A stretch of 64,000 nucleotides of DNA from Pseudomonas purpurea (GTDB lineage: Bacteria > Pseudomonadota > Gammaproteobacteria > Pseudomonadales > Pseudomonadaceae). The notes under the pieces are model-generated. The model worked only from the letters and a program-made list of their open reading frames with translations. It had not been told where the DNA came from and did not search any database. Location: the NCBI RefSeq assembly GCF_039908635.1, contig NZ_CP150918.1, positions 2,232,001 through 2,296,000 of the forward strand. The letters run 5' to 3'. Positions 8,180 through 17,151 of the stretch are shown here, piece after piece; within the stretch, counting starts at the first letter, position 1; every line of letters begins with the position of its first letter. Made by a program: the position numbers and the translations under genes.

Positions 8180-10857
8180 CCTGCTGGATACGCCTGGGCA
8201 TCGAGCCCACCAAAGACCACGACATCATTCGCAGCGCCTACCGCAGCCGTTTGCCGGAGCACCACCCGGAAACCGACCCGCAAGGTTTTCAGGCCCTGCG
8301 TGCGGCGTATGACGCCGCGTTGCGCTTCGCCCGGCAGGAAGACATTGAGGACGAGGCGCCGGCCGACGACGAGCCAACGGCTGCCCGGCAAACCCTGGTC
8401 GGCTTCGAAGCTTTGCTCAGCGACCCAACACGACGTTTCAATTCCGATGCATGGCTAGCGTTCATGGGCGAACTCGATCAACTGCCCCTGGAAGCAATGG
8501 AAGAAGTCAGTTGGGGCCTGCTATACGAGCTGATATCCGCCGGGCCGATCTCCAACCATTGCGCGCGGCTGTTGGCCCAGCGGTTGGGTTGGTCGGGCCG
8601 GCTACTCGACGTTGAGTTCGACAGCGCCCGGCAGATCGACGAGTTTCTCCAGCGCATCGAAGAACCGGACCCGTTCGACACCGCGTTGATGACGCACTGG
8701 TCGGCGCAGGCGCAACTGGAAACCCTCTGGTACACGCGCACGCTGGACTACCTCTATCAGCATCACTCACTGGACGAATTCAAGCGGTTCGCCAGTCTTT
8801 ACACCTGCCTGCCGCTGCCGGCCGGCGACAGCCTGTCGCGTCGTTGGGCAGAGCAATTCAGCCAGGCGGGCATTGGCAGCAAGGGGTTGCTCGAGCTCTG
8901 CACCGAGCAGCATCGCCTGGCGCCGCAGGACCTCGACTGGCTCTACCTGCTGGCCTGTCAGCGCGGCCTGTTGGGGCTTGAAGAGCTGGCCCTGCAATGC
9001 TGGGTAAAACTGTGGCGCGAGCACCGGTATCCGAAGGCTGCGGCCTGGTTGCTGAAACTGTGCGCCGAGCGTCAGCCCAAGCGCTTGCCGCTGTTGATCC
9101 AGGCGTTCGACCGGCTGGAAAACTTCCGCGACTGGTCGCACGACCTCGCACACGTTTCCCAGGCGTACGGCAGCCCGTCCCAGCGCCCGGAGACGTTGGG
9201 GCGCTGGTTCCATGCCCGACAACTCGATCTGTCCGGGATCGCGGAGGCTTTCGTCTTATGGCGGATCGGTGGCGATGAGTTGCCGTTGCTGGCGTGGCTG
9301 ATCGGCGAACACGCAGACCCGTACCTGTGCAGGCTCTACCGCCATGCCTGGGCGTTGCATCGTGGTGATGTGGCGCTGTTGCAGCAGGTCATGAACGAGC
9401 CTGACAGTGACGATGTACTCGACGCCTTGCTGCTGGAAGGGTTCAAGTATCAGGCCGAACAACAGATCTGCTGGCTGACGCAGGCGCCGATTCCTCTGGC
9501 ACTGAAGTCCTTTGTCGACAGCCATTCTGCACAACCGGTGCTGGCGCCTGAGCTGCAAAAGGGCGAACCCTGCGATATCGCTCTGCTGTGGTTGCGACGT
9601 CTGCGGCCCTATGATCAAAGCGCTCTGGCCCGACTTGATCAGGCGTTTTCCCTGGGCAAGCACGATGAGTTTCATCGTGGTGTGTGCCTGATGGCGCAAT
9701 TGGCTGAGCAAGGCGTGGTGCTGCCGGCCATTGGCGAGGGCGAGGCTGTTTGGGAGTGGCATCGCCAGACCGTATTTTTGCAGTCGCTGCTCGACGACCC
9801 GCGGCGCTGGTTGACGCCGGCCAACGTGCAGTCTCTGGAGCAGATGAATGTTGATCGGGACCATCCTCTGGCCCGGTTGCAGCCGCTGTTGCGTCGATTG
9901 GGCCGGGAGCAGGGCGGGCTGTCGAGCCTGCTCGGCTGGCTGCAAGACGCTGATCCGGTGCATGCCTTGCTGGCGCGCCGGTTCCTCGGCGTGCAGCAGG
10001 CGCTCGATAGCGCAAAACTGCTGGGCAATGACCGTTTGTATGCGTGCATGTGCAGCGAGCCGGATGTGTTTGACGATGACGCACTGGGGCTGATGCTGTT
10101 GTGTGGCGTGTTGTATCGCGACCCGTTGCTCGACACCGAACAGCACCGCTATTTGCTGAGCAAGATTGCCCGCATCACCAGCCCCGTCGACTGGTTCGAG
10201 TCCTTTCGGGACGGTTTGCTCAAGGGCGAGCCGCCGCGTCCGCCTCGTCAATCGCTCGAAGAGGGGGACAGCACCGACAGCAGTACGTTTTACCTTGCGC
10301 TCGATGCACTCAAAGGGTTGGTGCGCTATGGCGGTTTTGGCGTGCCGCGCAGCAAGGCGCTGCAACAGATGCAGCGTGAAAAGGACAACCCGGCGCACGG
10401 GCCCGGGCTGCGTTTGGCCTTGAGTGCCTTGCTGTCCTGGAGTGAGCGGTTGCTGCTGGCCAAGGCCGACAGTGAGCCTGTGTCACCTCGGGCCTTCTGG
10501 AAGCTGGGCAGTCGGCTGGGTCGCAAGGCATTCTTCGGCCAGGCGCTTGCGTGCCTGGTGCTGACGCCCCTGATTGCATTACTCAGCGGCAGCTCGGTGA
10601 TGGGTATTGCGGTGTTGGTGCTTGGCCTGGGCATTCTGCTCGGCGCGGTGTTGCGCCGTCTGCATGACCTGGGCCGCGGGTTGCCGATGATGGTTGTGGG
10701 GGCCTGCTTGACCCCGGTGCTGCCGTTCTTGCCGGGGGTGCTGTTTTTTCTGCCCGGCGAAAAACTGCCCAACTGTTACGGGGTTCCGCCGGACAGCGGT
10801 ACGACGAACACGCTGTCCGGTGGCCTGCAAGCCACTCTGCGGCGGTTGAACGGTTAG
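8176..10857 (+). CDS. J-domain protein with C-terminal DUF805 membrane domain (DjlB/DjlC-like)
   Basis: An 893-residue co-chaperone candidate for the convergently encoded HscC. Residues 1-55 resemble a J-domain (WIRLGIEP, DHDIIRSAYRSRLPEHHPETD, FQALRAAYDAALRFA), but the invariant HPD tripeptide reads HPE. Residues about 75-770 are Leu/Trp-rich helical sequence resembling helical repeats, with no domain I recognise. The last 100 residues (LGRKAFFGQAL, two or three hydrophobic helices, RRLHDLGRG, then NCYGVPP) match DUF805, an inner-membrane module. The true start is the ATG overlapping the preceding stop codon; a further upstream frame extension is not supported. Its 3-prime end overlaps that of hscC by four bases. 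Confidence 0.8.
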   Translation: MTCWIRLGIEPTKDHDIIRSAYRSRLPEHHPETDPQGFQALRAAYDAALRFARQEDIEDEAPADDEPTAARQTLVGFEALLSDPTRRFNSDAWLAFMGELDQLPLEAMEEVSWGLLYELISAGPISNHCARLLAQRLGWSGRLLDVEFDSARQIDEFLQRIEEPDPFDTALMTHWSAQAQLETLWYTRTLDYLYQHHSLDEFKRFASLYTCLPLPAGDSLSRRWAEQFSQAGIGSKGLLELCTEQHRLAPQDLDWLYLLACQRGLLGLEELALQCWVKLWREHRYPKAAAWLLKLCAERQPKRLPLLIQAFDRLENFRDWSHDLAHVSQAYGSPSQRPETLGRWFHARQLDLSGIAEAFVLWRIGGDELPLLAWLIGEHADPYLCRLYRHAWALHRGDVALLQQVMNEPDSDDVLDALLLEGFKYQAEQQICWLTQAPIPLALKSFVDSHSAQPVLAPELQKGEPCDIALLWLRRLRPYDQSALARLDQAFSLGKHDEFHRGVCLMAQLAEQGVVLPAIGEGEAVWEWHRQTVFLQSLLDDPRRWLTPANVQSLEQMNVDRDHPLARLQPLLRRLGREQGGLSSLLGWLQDADPVHALLARRFLGVQQALDSAKLLGNDRLYACMCSEPDVFDDDALGLMLLCGVLYRDPLLDTEQHRYLLSKIARITSPVDWFESFRDGLLKGEPPRPPRQSLEEGDSTDSSTFYLALDALKGLVRYGGFGVPRSKALQQMQREKDNPAHGPGLRLALSALLSWSERLLLAKADSEPVSPRAFWKLGSRLGRKAFFGQALACLVLTPLIALLSGSSVMGIAVLVLGLGILLGAVLRRLHDLGRGLPMMVVGACLTPVLPFLPGVLFFLPGEKLPNCYGVPPDSGTTNTLSGGLQATLRRLNG

Positions 10858-12545
10858 AAGCGCAGCTCGTCCAGCGCTTCGTTGAGCTGTTTGCGGTGGC
10901 TGGCAATCGTTGAAGGGTGCTGGCCACCGAGGACGTTGTTGAACTCGTCCAGCCAGTAGCGAATTTGCTCGCGTTCTTCGCCCAGGCTCTGCATCCAGGC
11001 GCGTTCGAGGCGGGCGAGCAGGGTGCGATTGGGCAGCGCATCGCGCGGGTGGATTTTCAGGGCGGCGAGCCGTTCATGGCTGGCCGCGCACGCCTGCGGG
11101 TCCAGGCCGGTAGGGCTGCGGTCGATGCTGTGGCTATGGCGCTCGCCGCTTGCCAGGGTCACGTCCACTTCCAGCAGGCCATTGATGTCGTAGCTGAACC
11201 GTACGTCCAGGGCATGCAGGGCACCGGTGTGCGGCAGTGGCACCCTGAATTCTTCGATGAAGATGTTATCGCGCACCCACGGGCGTTCGCCCTGATAGAC
11301 CGCGATGCGAATCGCCTTCTGATCGGGATGGGTGCTGTAGAAACGCTGTTCGCGGGACGTCGGGATGATGGTGTTGCGTTCGATGATCGGCGAAAAGGCG
11401 TCGCTGATTTCTTCGCCGCGTGTGGTGGCGATGCCCAGGGTGTAAGGGCAGACGTCGGTCAGGATCAGCTCTTCGACGGCCTGCTCGCGGGCCTTGCACG
11501 CGGCCTGGGTCGCGGCACCGAGGGCGACGATGGTGTCCGGGTCGAGATGACGGTAAGGCAGGCGTCCGAACAGCGTTGCGACCATCTGTTGAACGGCCGG
11601 CATCCGCGTGGCGCCCCCCACCAGCACCAGGCTGTCGAGGTCGCGCGGGCGCAGGCGGGCATCGCGCAGCGCTTGTTCGATGGGCGCTCGCAGGCGCGCC
11701 AGCAGCGGCTCCCAGATCTTCTGCGCGCGTGTTTCATCCAGCGCCCACTCGCGGGTTTCACCGGCACCGTTCCAGCTCAGTTGCTGCGGGCCTTCGCCCA
11801 GTTTGCACTTGAGCTGTTCAAGGGCGTCGCCCAGGCTAGCCAGCGCCTGGGGTTCCAGCGCGGCCGGGTTCAGTTGCCACTCCTTGAGGCAGGCTTGCAG
11901 CAGCGCGGCGGTGAAGTCTTCGCCACCGAGGAAGTTGTCGCCGGTGGAGGCATGCACTTCGATCAGCGGCAACGCGTATTCCAGCACCGTGACGTCGAAG
12001 GTGCCGCCGCCCAGGTCGAAAATCAGCGTCCGTTCGAACTTCTGCTCATGCAGACCGTAAGCCATGGCGGCGGCAGTGGGTTCGTTGATCAGGCGCTGGA
12101 CCTTCAGCCCGGCCAGCTCGGCCGCAAAACAGGTACGTTTGCGCTGCTCGTCGCTGAAGTACGCCGGCACCGAAATCACCGCCTCGCGGACTTCGCAGCC
12201 CAGCCAGGCCTCTGCGTCCTGCTTGAGTGAACCGAGCACCAGTGCCGAGAGTTCTTCGGGGCTGAAGGATTGATGGCTGCCGAGATCAAAACGCTTGTCG
12301 CTGCCCATGTAGCGCTTGAACGCCGCCACGGTGCGCTCGGGGTGGGTGGTCAGGCGGGCGCGGGCGGCCTTGCCGATCAGCATGCTGCCGTCTTCGTCGA
12401 CACTCACGACCGATGGGGTGAGCATGTCACCGAGGGCGTTGGGGATCAGTAGGGCTCGGCCTTCCTGCCATACCGCAATCAGGCTGTTGGTGGTGCCCAG
12501 GTCGATACCCAGCAAAGGTGCCCGTGGGGTGACTGCGTCCTGCAT
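10854..12545 (-). CDS. hscC: HscC-type Hsp70 chaperone
   Basis: A 563-residue Hsp70, near the length of E. coli HscC and shorter than DnaK because the C-terminal lid is reduced. The nucleotide-binding domain shows GIDLGTTNSLIAVW, the phosphate-2 motif DLGGGTFDVTVLE and the adenosine motif LVGGATRMPAVQ. The substrate-binding part begins near residue 375 (DVCPYTLGIATTRG). I chose the ATG at 12545 with AGGAGAT upstream over a longer in-frame extension. It converges on the J-protein gene with a four-base overlap. HscC is known to work with dedicated J-proteins rather than DnaJ; the pairing here is inferred from context. Confidence 0.92.
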   Translation of the reverse strand: MQDAVTPRAPLLGIDLGTTNSLIAVWQEGRALLIPNALGDMLTPSVVSVDEDGSMLIGKAARARLTTHPERTVAAFKRYMGSDKRFDLGSHQSFSPEELSALVLGSLKQDAEAWLGCEVREAVISVPAYFSDEQRKRTCFAAELAGLKVQRLINEPTAAAMAYGLHEQKFERTLIFDLGGGTFDVTVLEYALPLIEVHASTGDNFLGGEDFTAALLQACLKEWQLNPAALEPQALASLGDALEQLKCKLGEGPQQLSWNGAGETREWALDETRAQKIWEPLLARLRAPIEQALRDARLRPRDLDSLVLVGGATRMPAVQQMVATLFGRLPYRHLDPDTIVALGAATQAACKAREQAVEELILTDVCPYTLGIATTRGEEISDAFSPIIERNTIIPTSREQRFYSTHPDQKAIRIAVYQGERPWVRDNIFIEEFRVPLPHTGALHALDVRFSYDINGLLEVDVTLASGERHSHSIDRSPTGLDPQACAASHERLAALKIHPRDALPNRTLLARLERAWMQSLGEEREQIRYWLDEFNNVLGGQHPSTIASHRKQLNEALDELRF

Positions 12546-12752
12546 CGTGGATCTCCTGCAAAGTCCGGCGCTGCCCTTGGCGGGGTGTTCGGTGCCCGCC
12601 ATGGGCACGGTGAGTGGGCGGAATATGCCCGCACAGCGAAAAAAAACGCGACCCTACAGGTTGTGATAAATCCTGGCAATCGGGGGGCTCTCGAGAAGGC
12701 CATGGGGTTCAGGCATCAGGTTCCCGCTGCCCGGTAGCGCAAGCGCTGGCCA

Positions 12753-15700
12753 TCACGCCAACCATGTTTCAAAGTCCTCGAGCGGCATCGGTCGGCTGTG
12801 CAGATAGCCCTGATACAAATGGCAGCCCAGCCCCTGCAAGAACGCCAGTTGCTCGGTGGTTTCGACGCCTTCGGCGATGACCATCAATTCGAGGCTGCGG
12901 GCCATGGCGACAATGGCGCGGATGATTTCCGCATCGTTCGGGTCGCTGGTGGCATCGCGGATGAAGGACTGGTCGATTTTCAGCGTGTCCACCGGCAGGC
13001 GTTTGAGGTACGTCAGCGAGGAATAACCGGTGCCGAAATCGTCCATGGCAAAACTCACCCCGAGCTTTTTCAGGCGGCGCATCTTGCTGATGGTGTCTTC
13101 GAGGTTCTGGATCACGATGCCTTCGGTGATTTCCAGCTTGAGGATCGAGCAGGGCAAGCCATGGCTGCCCAGGCTGTGTTCGATCCGTTCGACAAAATCG
13201 TTCTGGCGGAACTGCCGTGGGCTGATGTTCACGCACAGGCTGAAGTTGAACGGGTCCACCCGGCCCTTGGCAATCAGGTGTTTAAAGGCCAGGCACGCCT
13301 CGTCGAGAATCCAGGTGCCGACTTCCAGAATCAGCCCGCTGTCTTCCAGCACCTTGATGAACTCGGCGGGTGACTGTGCACCCAGTTCCGGGTGGTGCCA
13401 ACGCACCAGGGCTTCGGCGCCGACGATGCGGTTATCCCGGGCATCCACCTGCGGCTGGTAATGCACGCTGAATTCACCACGGGACAAGGCCAGGCGCAGG
13501 TCGGTTTCCATGCGCATGCGCTCACTGGCGGCTTTTTGCATGGTGCTGTGGAACATCTGCGTGGTGTTGCGACCCGAATCCTTGGCCCGATACAGCGCGA
13601 TGTCGGCGCGTTTGAGCAGGTCGGTCGGGGTTGAGCCGTGATCGGGGATCAGGGCCACGCCGATGCTCGGGGTGACTTGCAGGCGCTGGCCATCGAGGAA
13701 CATCGGCTCGGACAGCAGCTCACGCAAGGTGTCGGCCAGTTCCCGGACCTGGGCACTGACTTGGCTGCGTGTACCCTCCAGCCCGCTGAGCAGCACCACG
13801 AACTCGTCGCCGCCCAGCCGCGCCACGGTGTCCTCCATGCGCACGCTGGCCTCCAGACGTGCGGTGACGATTTTCAGCACGGTGTCGCCCACGGGGTGCC
13901 CGAGGGAATCGTTGATGTGCTTGAAGTGATCGAGGTCCAGAAACAGCAGGGCACCGCGCAGGCTGTGGCGCTTGAGCAGGGCGATCTGCTGGCTCAGGCG
14001 GTCCATCAGCAGGGCGCGGTTGGGCAGGTTGGTCAGGGGGTCGTGGTAGGCCAGGTGACGGATCTGCGCCTCGGCGTTTTTCAGCAGGCTGACGTCCCGG
14101 GCGGTCATCAGCAGGCACGCGGTTTCGTTCAGGGTAATGGGTTCGATCGAGACCTCGACGGTGAGCAGATCGCCGCGCTTGTTGCGCCCGAGCATTTCCT
14201 GGTGGTGCACCCGGCCCTTGATCTGGAGTTCGGCCAGAAGCGCCGAGCGTTGTTTTTCCTCGGCCCAGATGCCGACCTGGTACACGGTGCGCCCGACGAC
14301 TTCATCGGCCCGGTAACCAGTAAGTCGGCAGAACCCGTCGTTGACCTCCAGATAACGCCCGGTGTCGCGCTCGGCAATGGTGATTGCGTCCGGGCTGAAG
14401 TGGAATGCCTTGGCGAACTTCTCTTCGCTGGCCTTGAGCGCGGCTTCGGAGCGTTGCTGCTGGGTAATGTCGCGCAATGTCGTGACGATGCAGGGCTCGT
14501 TGCCGACGCTGATCTGCCGGCTGGAGATCACGCAGGTCAGGGCCTGGCCGTCCTTGTGGTGAGCGATGATCGCGACATTGTTCAGCGCCTGTTCGCGGAT
14601 GACCTGCTCGATGCGTTGCTGGCGTTTGGCTGACGCGTCCCACAGGCCGACCTGGTCGGCACTGCGGCCGATCACGTCGGCGGTGGTCCAGCCGAAGGTC
14701 TGGGTAAAACTGGAGTTGATCTCGATGAATTGGCCCGTGTCCTGGCGTGTCACGCAGATCGGGTCGGGGCTGACCTGAAAGAGGCTGGCGAACTTCTCTT
14801 CGGAGGCGATCAGGCGTTGCTCGCGTTCGACCTGCTCGGTGATGTCCAGCAGGGTGCCGGCCATGCGCAATGGGGCACCTTGCTCATCGCGATAGAGCCG
14901 AGCACGGCTTTCCAGGTAGCGCGAACTGCCATCGGCCAGTTGCACGCGGTAGGTCAACTGATAATTGCCGGCCGGGCCTTCACGCAGGCTGCGATAGGCA
15001 TTGCGCATGCTGTCGCGCTCTTCGCCGGGCACGCCTTCGAAGAATGCATCAAAGGATTCGTGGAAGGGCACCGGGTCCAGGCCGTGCAATTGAGCGGCGC
15101 GGGCCGAGCCATAGAGCATGCCGCTGGGAATGTGCCAGTCCCACGTGCCGAGCTGTGCCGACTCCAGCGCCAGATCGAGGCGTTCCTGGCTGTCCTTCAG
15201 GGCCTGTTCGGCGAGTTTGCGTTCGGTGGTGTCCAGAAAGGTACTGAGCAGGTACGGCTGGCCTTCGAGTTCGACCTTCTGGGCGCTGAGAATGCCGTCA
15301 TGGACCTGCCCGTTGCTGGCGCGAAACTGCACTTCCATGCTGATCAGCTCGCCCTTGGCCTGGGTGGCCTTGATCAGTTGCGCCCGTTGTTCCGGGTCGA
15401 CCCACAGGCCCAGCTCCAGGGTGGTACGGCCAATGGCGTCGAGCACCGGCCAGCCGAACAGGCTTTCGAAATATTGGTTGGCTTCGCTGATCAGGCCATC
15501 TTCCTGACGGGTCAGCAGGACCATGTTCGGGCACAGGTGAAACAGGGTCGCGAAGCGTTTTTCCGAGCTGCTCAGGGCCTGTTCGCGCTGGCGTTGATGG
15601 GTGATCTCGCGGATCACCCCGATCATCCGTGGCCGGCCGTTCTTGTCCGGCAGCAGGCTGCCGTTGATCTCCAGCCAGTGCAGGCTGCCATCGGGCCAGC

Positions 15701-16043
15701 GAATGCGGTGATGCATCGCCTGTTCCAGCGGCGCGCCGGCCACCACGGCATTAAAGGCCCGAATGGTTTTGGCCCGGTCTTCGATCGGCAGCAGGTCGAG
15801 GTATTCCAGGTCGCTGGGCAGCGGCTGCTTGGGGTCGAAGCCGAACAGTGCCTGCGTCCCTCGCGACCAACTGATTTCCCCGCGCTCGATGTCCCAATAC
15901 CAGGCACCCAGGCGCGCACCATTCAAGGCGGCGAGCAGTTGGGGCGCGCTCTCCCAGCTCTGCTCCGACCTGCGAGGGTCGAGCGCCTGAATACGCGGCA
16001 TTGGAGGCGTACGTGGACGAGAGCGGTCAACAGATTTGGGCAT
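12753..16043 (-). CDS. Five-PAS GGDEF/EAL cyclic-di-GMP protein
   Basis: A 1096-residue soluble sensor-output protein. Five PAS/PAC units follow one another at about residues 40-155, 160-280, 285-410, 415-535 and 540-660; three start with the repeated S-E-K-F/R-F-A-x-x-F motif. The diguanylate cyclase domain (about 670-830) has an intact GGDEF active site (RLGGDEFVVLLSG) and the phosphodiesterase domain (about 850-1090) has an intact EAL motif (AEALVRW), DDFGTGYSSL and EGVET. Both outputs therefore could be active. No membrane helix is visible, so it should sense a cytoplasmic signal. It stands alone; a GTG or later ATG start cannot be excluded. Confidence 0.92.
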   Translation of the reverse strand: MPKSVDRSRPRTPPMPRIQALDPRRSEQSWESAPQLLAALNGARLGAWYWDIERGEISWSRGTQALFGFDPKQPLPSDLEYLDLLPIEDRAKTIRAFNAVVAGAPLEQAMHHRIRWPDGSLHWLEINGSLLPDKNGRPRMIGVIREITHQRQREQALSSSEKRFATLFHLCPNMVLLTRQEDGLISEANQYFESLFGWPVLDAIGRTTLELGLWVDPEQRAQLIKATQAKGELISMEVQFRASNGQVHDGILSAQKVELEGQPYLLSTFLDTTERKLAEQALKDSQERLDLALESAQLGTWDWHIPSGMLYGSARAAQLHGLDPVPFHESFDAFFEGVPGEERDSMRNAYRSLREGPAGNYQLTYRVQLADGSSRYLESRARLYRDEQGAPLRMAGTLLDITEQVEREQRLIASEEKFASLFQVSPDPICVTRQDTGQFIEINSSFTQTFGWTTADVIGRSADQVGLWDASAKRQQRIEQVIREQALNNVAIIAHHKDGQALTCVISSRQISVGNEPCIVTTLRDITQQQRSEAALKASEEKFAKAFHFSPDAITIAERDTGRYLEVNDGFCRLTGYRADEVVGRTVYQVGIWAEEKQRSALLAELQIKGRVHHQEMLGRNKRGDLLTVEVSIEPITLNETACLLMTARDVSLLKNAEAQIRHLAYHDPLTNLPNRALLMDRLSQQIALLKRHSLRGALLFLDLDHFKHINDSLGHPVGDTVLKIVTARLEASVRMEDTVARLGGDEFVVLLSGLEGTRSQVSAQVRELADTLRELLSEPMFLDGQRLQVTPSIGVALIPDHGSTPTDLLKRADIALYRAKDSGRNTTQMFHSTMQKAASERMRMETDLRLALSRGEFSVHYQPQVDARDNRIVGAEALVRWHHPELGAQSPAEFIKVLEDSGLILEVGTWILDEACLAFKHLIAKGRVDPFNFSLCVNISPRQFRQNDFVERIEHSLGSHGLPCSILKLEITEGIVIQNLEDTISKMRRLKKLGVSFAMDDFGTGYSSLTYLKRLPVDTLKIDQSFIRDATSDPNDAEIIRAIVAMARSLELMVIAEGVETTEQLAFLQGLGCHLYQGYLHSRPMPLEDFETWLA

Positions 16044-16112
16044 TGGCAGCAGGCCTTAGGCTGAATTGAGCATTGGGCACGAGGTGTTGCAGCCTTGAAG
16101 GATTAGCACAAG

Positions 16113-17003
16113 TCAGCCATCAATCCGTGGCAAATCGATTTGTGCATCCAGCAAGGCCATAAACGCCCGCGCAGCATTCGACAGCGTCCGTTCGGTGTGC
16201 ACGATATAGCCTAGCTGGCGAGTGAGTTGTATGCCCGGCAAAGGAATGCGCGACACCTGATCGTCAAGCATGGTGCGCGGTAACACACTCCAGGCCAGAC
16301 CGATGGACACCATCATCTTGATGGTTTCCAGATAGTTAGTGCTCATGGCGATGTTCGGCGTCAAGCCCTGGGCCTCGAACAGTCGTTGCACGATGTGATG
16401 GGTAAAGGTGTTGCCACCGGGGAACACCGCCGGATGGCGGGCGATATCGGCCAGGGTGACCGCGCCGTTGCTGATCAGGGCGTGTTCCGGGGCGACCACG
16501 AAATCCAGGGGGTCATCCCACACGGGTGTGGCCTTGACCAGCGTATGGGGCTCGGGTGCCAGGGTGATGACGGCCAGCTCGGCCCGGCCATGGAGGATTT
16601 CTTCGTAGGCTACTTCCGAATCCAGGAACTGAATATCCAGTGCCACCTCGGGGTAGCGTCGGGTGAAGGCGCGCAACAGCGGTGGCAAGCGGTGCAGGCC
16701 GATGTGATGACTGGTCGCCAGTGTCAGACGGCCGGTCACCTCGCCATTGAGGTTGGTCAAGGCGCGGCGTGTGTCGTCGAGTACGTTGAGAATCTGATAA
16801 GCGCGTGGCAGCAGGGCGCGTCCGGCCTCGGTCAGGCTGACTTCACGGCCCAGCCGGTCGAACAGCCGCACCTTCAATTGCTGCTCCAGGCCGGCGATGC
16901 GTTTGCTGATGGCCGGTTGCGTCAGGTGCAGGCGCTCACCGGCGCCGGAGAAGCTGCCGGTTTCGGCAATCGCGATAAAGGCATTGAGGTTGGCCAGGTC
17001 CAT
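16113..17003 (-). CDS. LysR-family regulator divergent from leuC
   Basis: A 296-residue LysR protein: winged helix-turn-helix at residues 1-60 (FSGAGERLHLTQPAISKRIAGLEQQLKVRLFDR) and an effector-binding periplasmic-protein-like domain from about 90. I chose the start giving MDLANLNAFIAIAETG, the normal LysR N-terminus, over one ten codons upstream. It is transcribed away from leuC with about 150 bases between the start codons, so it probably controls leuC and itself. The effector is not evident. The same gene precedes leuC in other pseudomonads. Confidence 0.88.
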   Translation of the reverse strand: MDLANLNAFIAIAETGSFSGAGERLHLTQPAISKRIAGLEQQLKVRLFDRLGREVSLTEAGRALLPRAYQILNVLDDTRRALTNLNGEVTGRLTLATSHHIGLHRLPPLLRAFTRRYPEVALDIQFLDSEVAYEEILHGRAELAVITLAPEPHTLVKATPVWDDPLDFVVAPEHALISNGAVTLADIARHPAVFPGGNTFTHHIVQRLFEAQGLTPNIAMSTNYLETIKMMVSIGLAWSVLPRTMLDDQVSRIPLPGIQLTRQLGYIVHTERTLSNAARAFMALLDAQIDLPRIDG

Positions 17004-17151
17004 GGTCGTATTCCAGTTGGTTATCCAAAGCATGAAAAATATGAATTTGAGTTATTTAATGTAACCCCATAGGATCGACCTCACAAGCCAAGGGGTTATT
17101 GAATCGCTTCAGAACCCAGGGCATAGAAATACGCTGATGAGGAAACGTCTG

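Noticed and set aside
14730-16064. Long plus-strand frames opposite the GGDEF/EAL gene
   Set aside because: Antisense shadows of a protein with clear PAS, GGDEF and EAL motifs.
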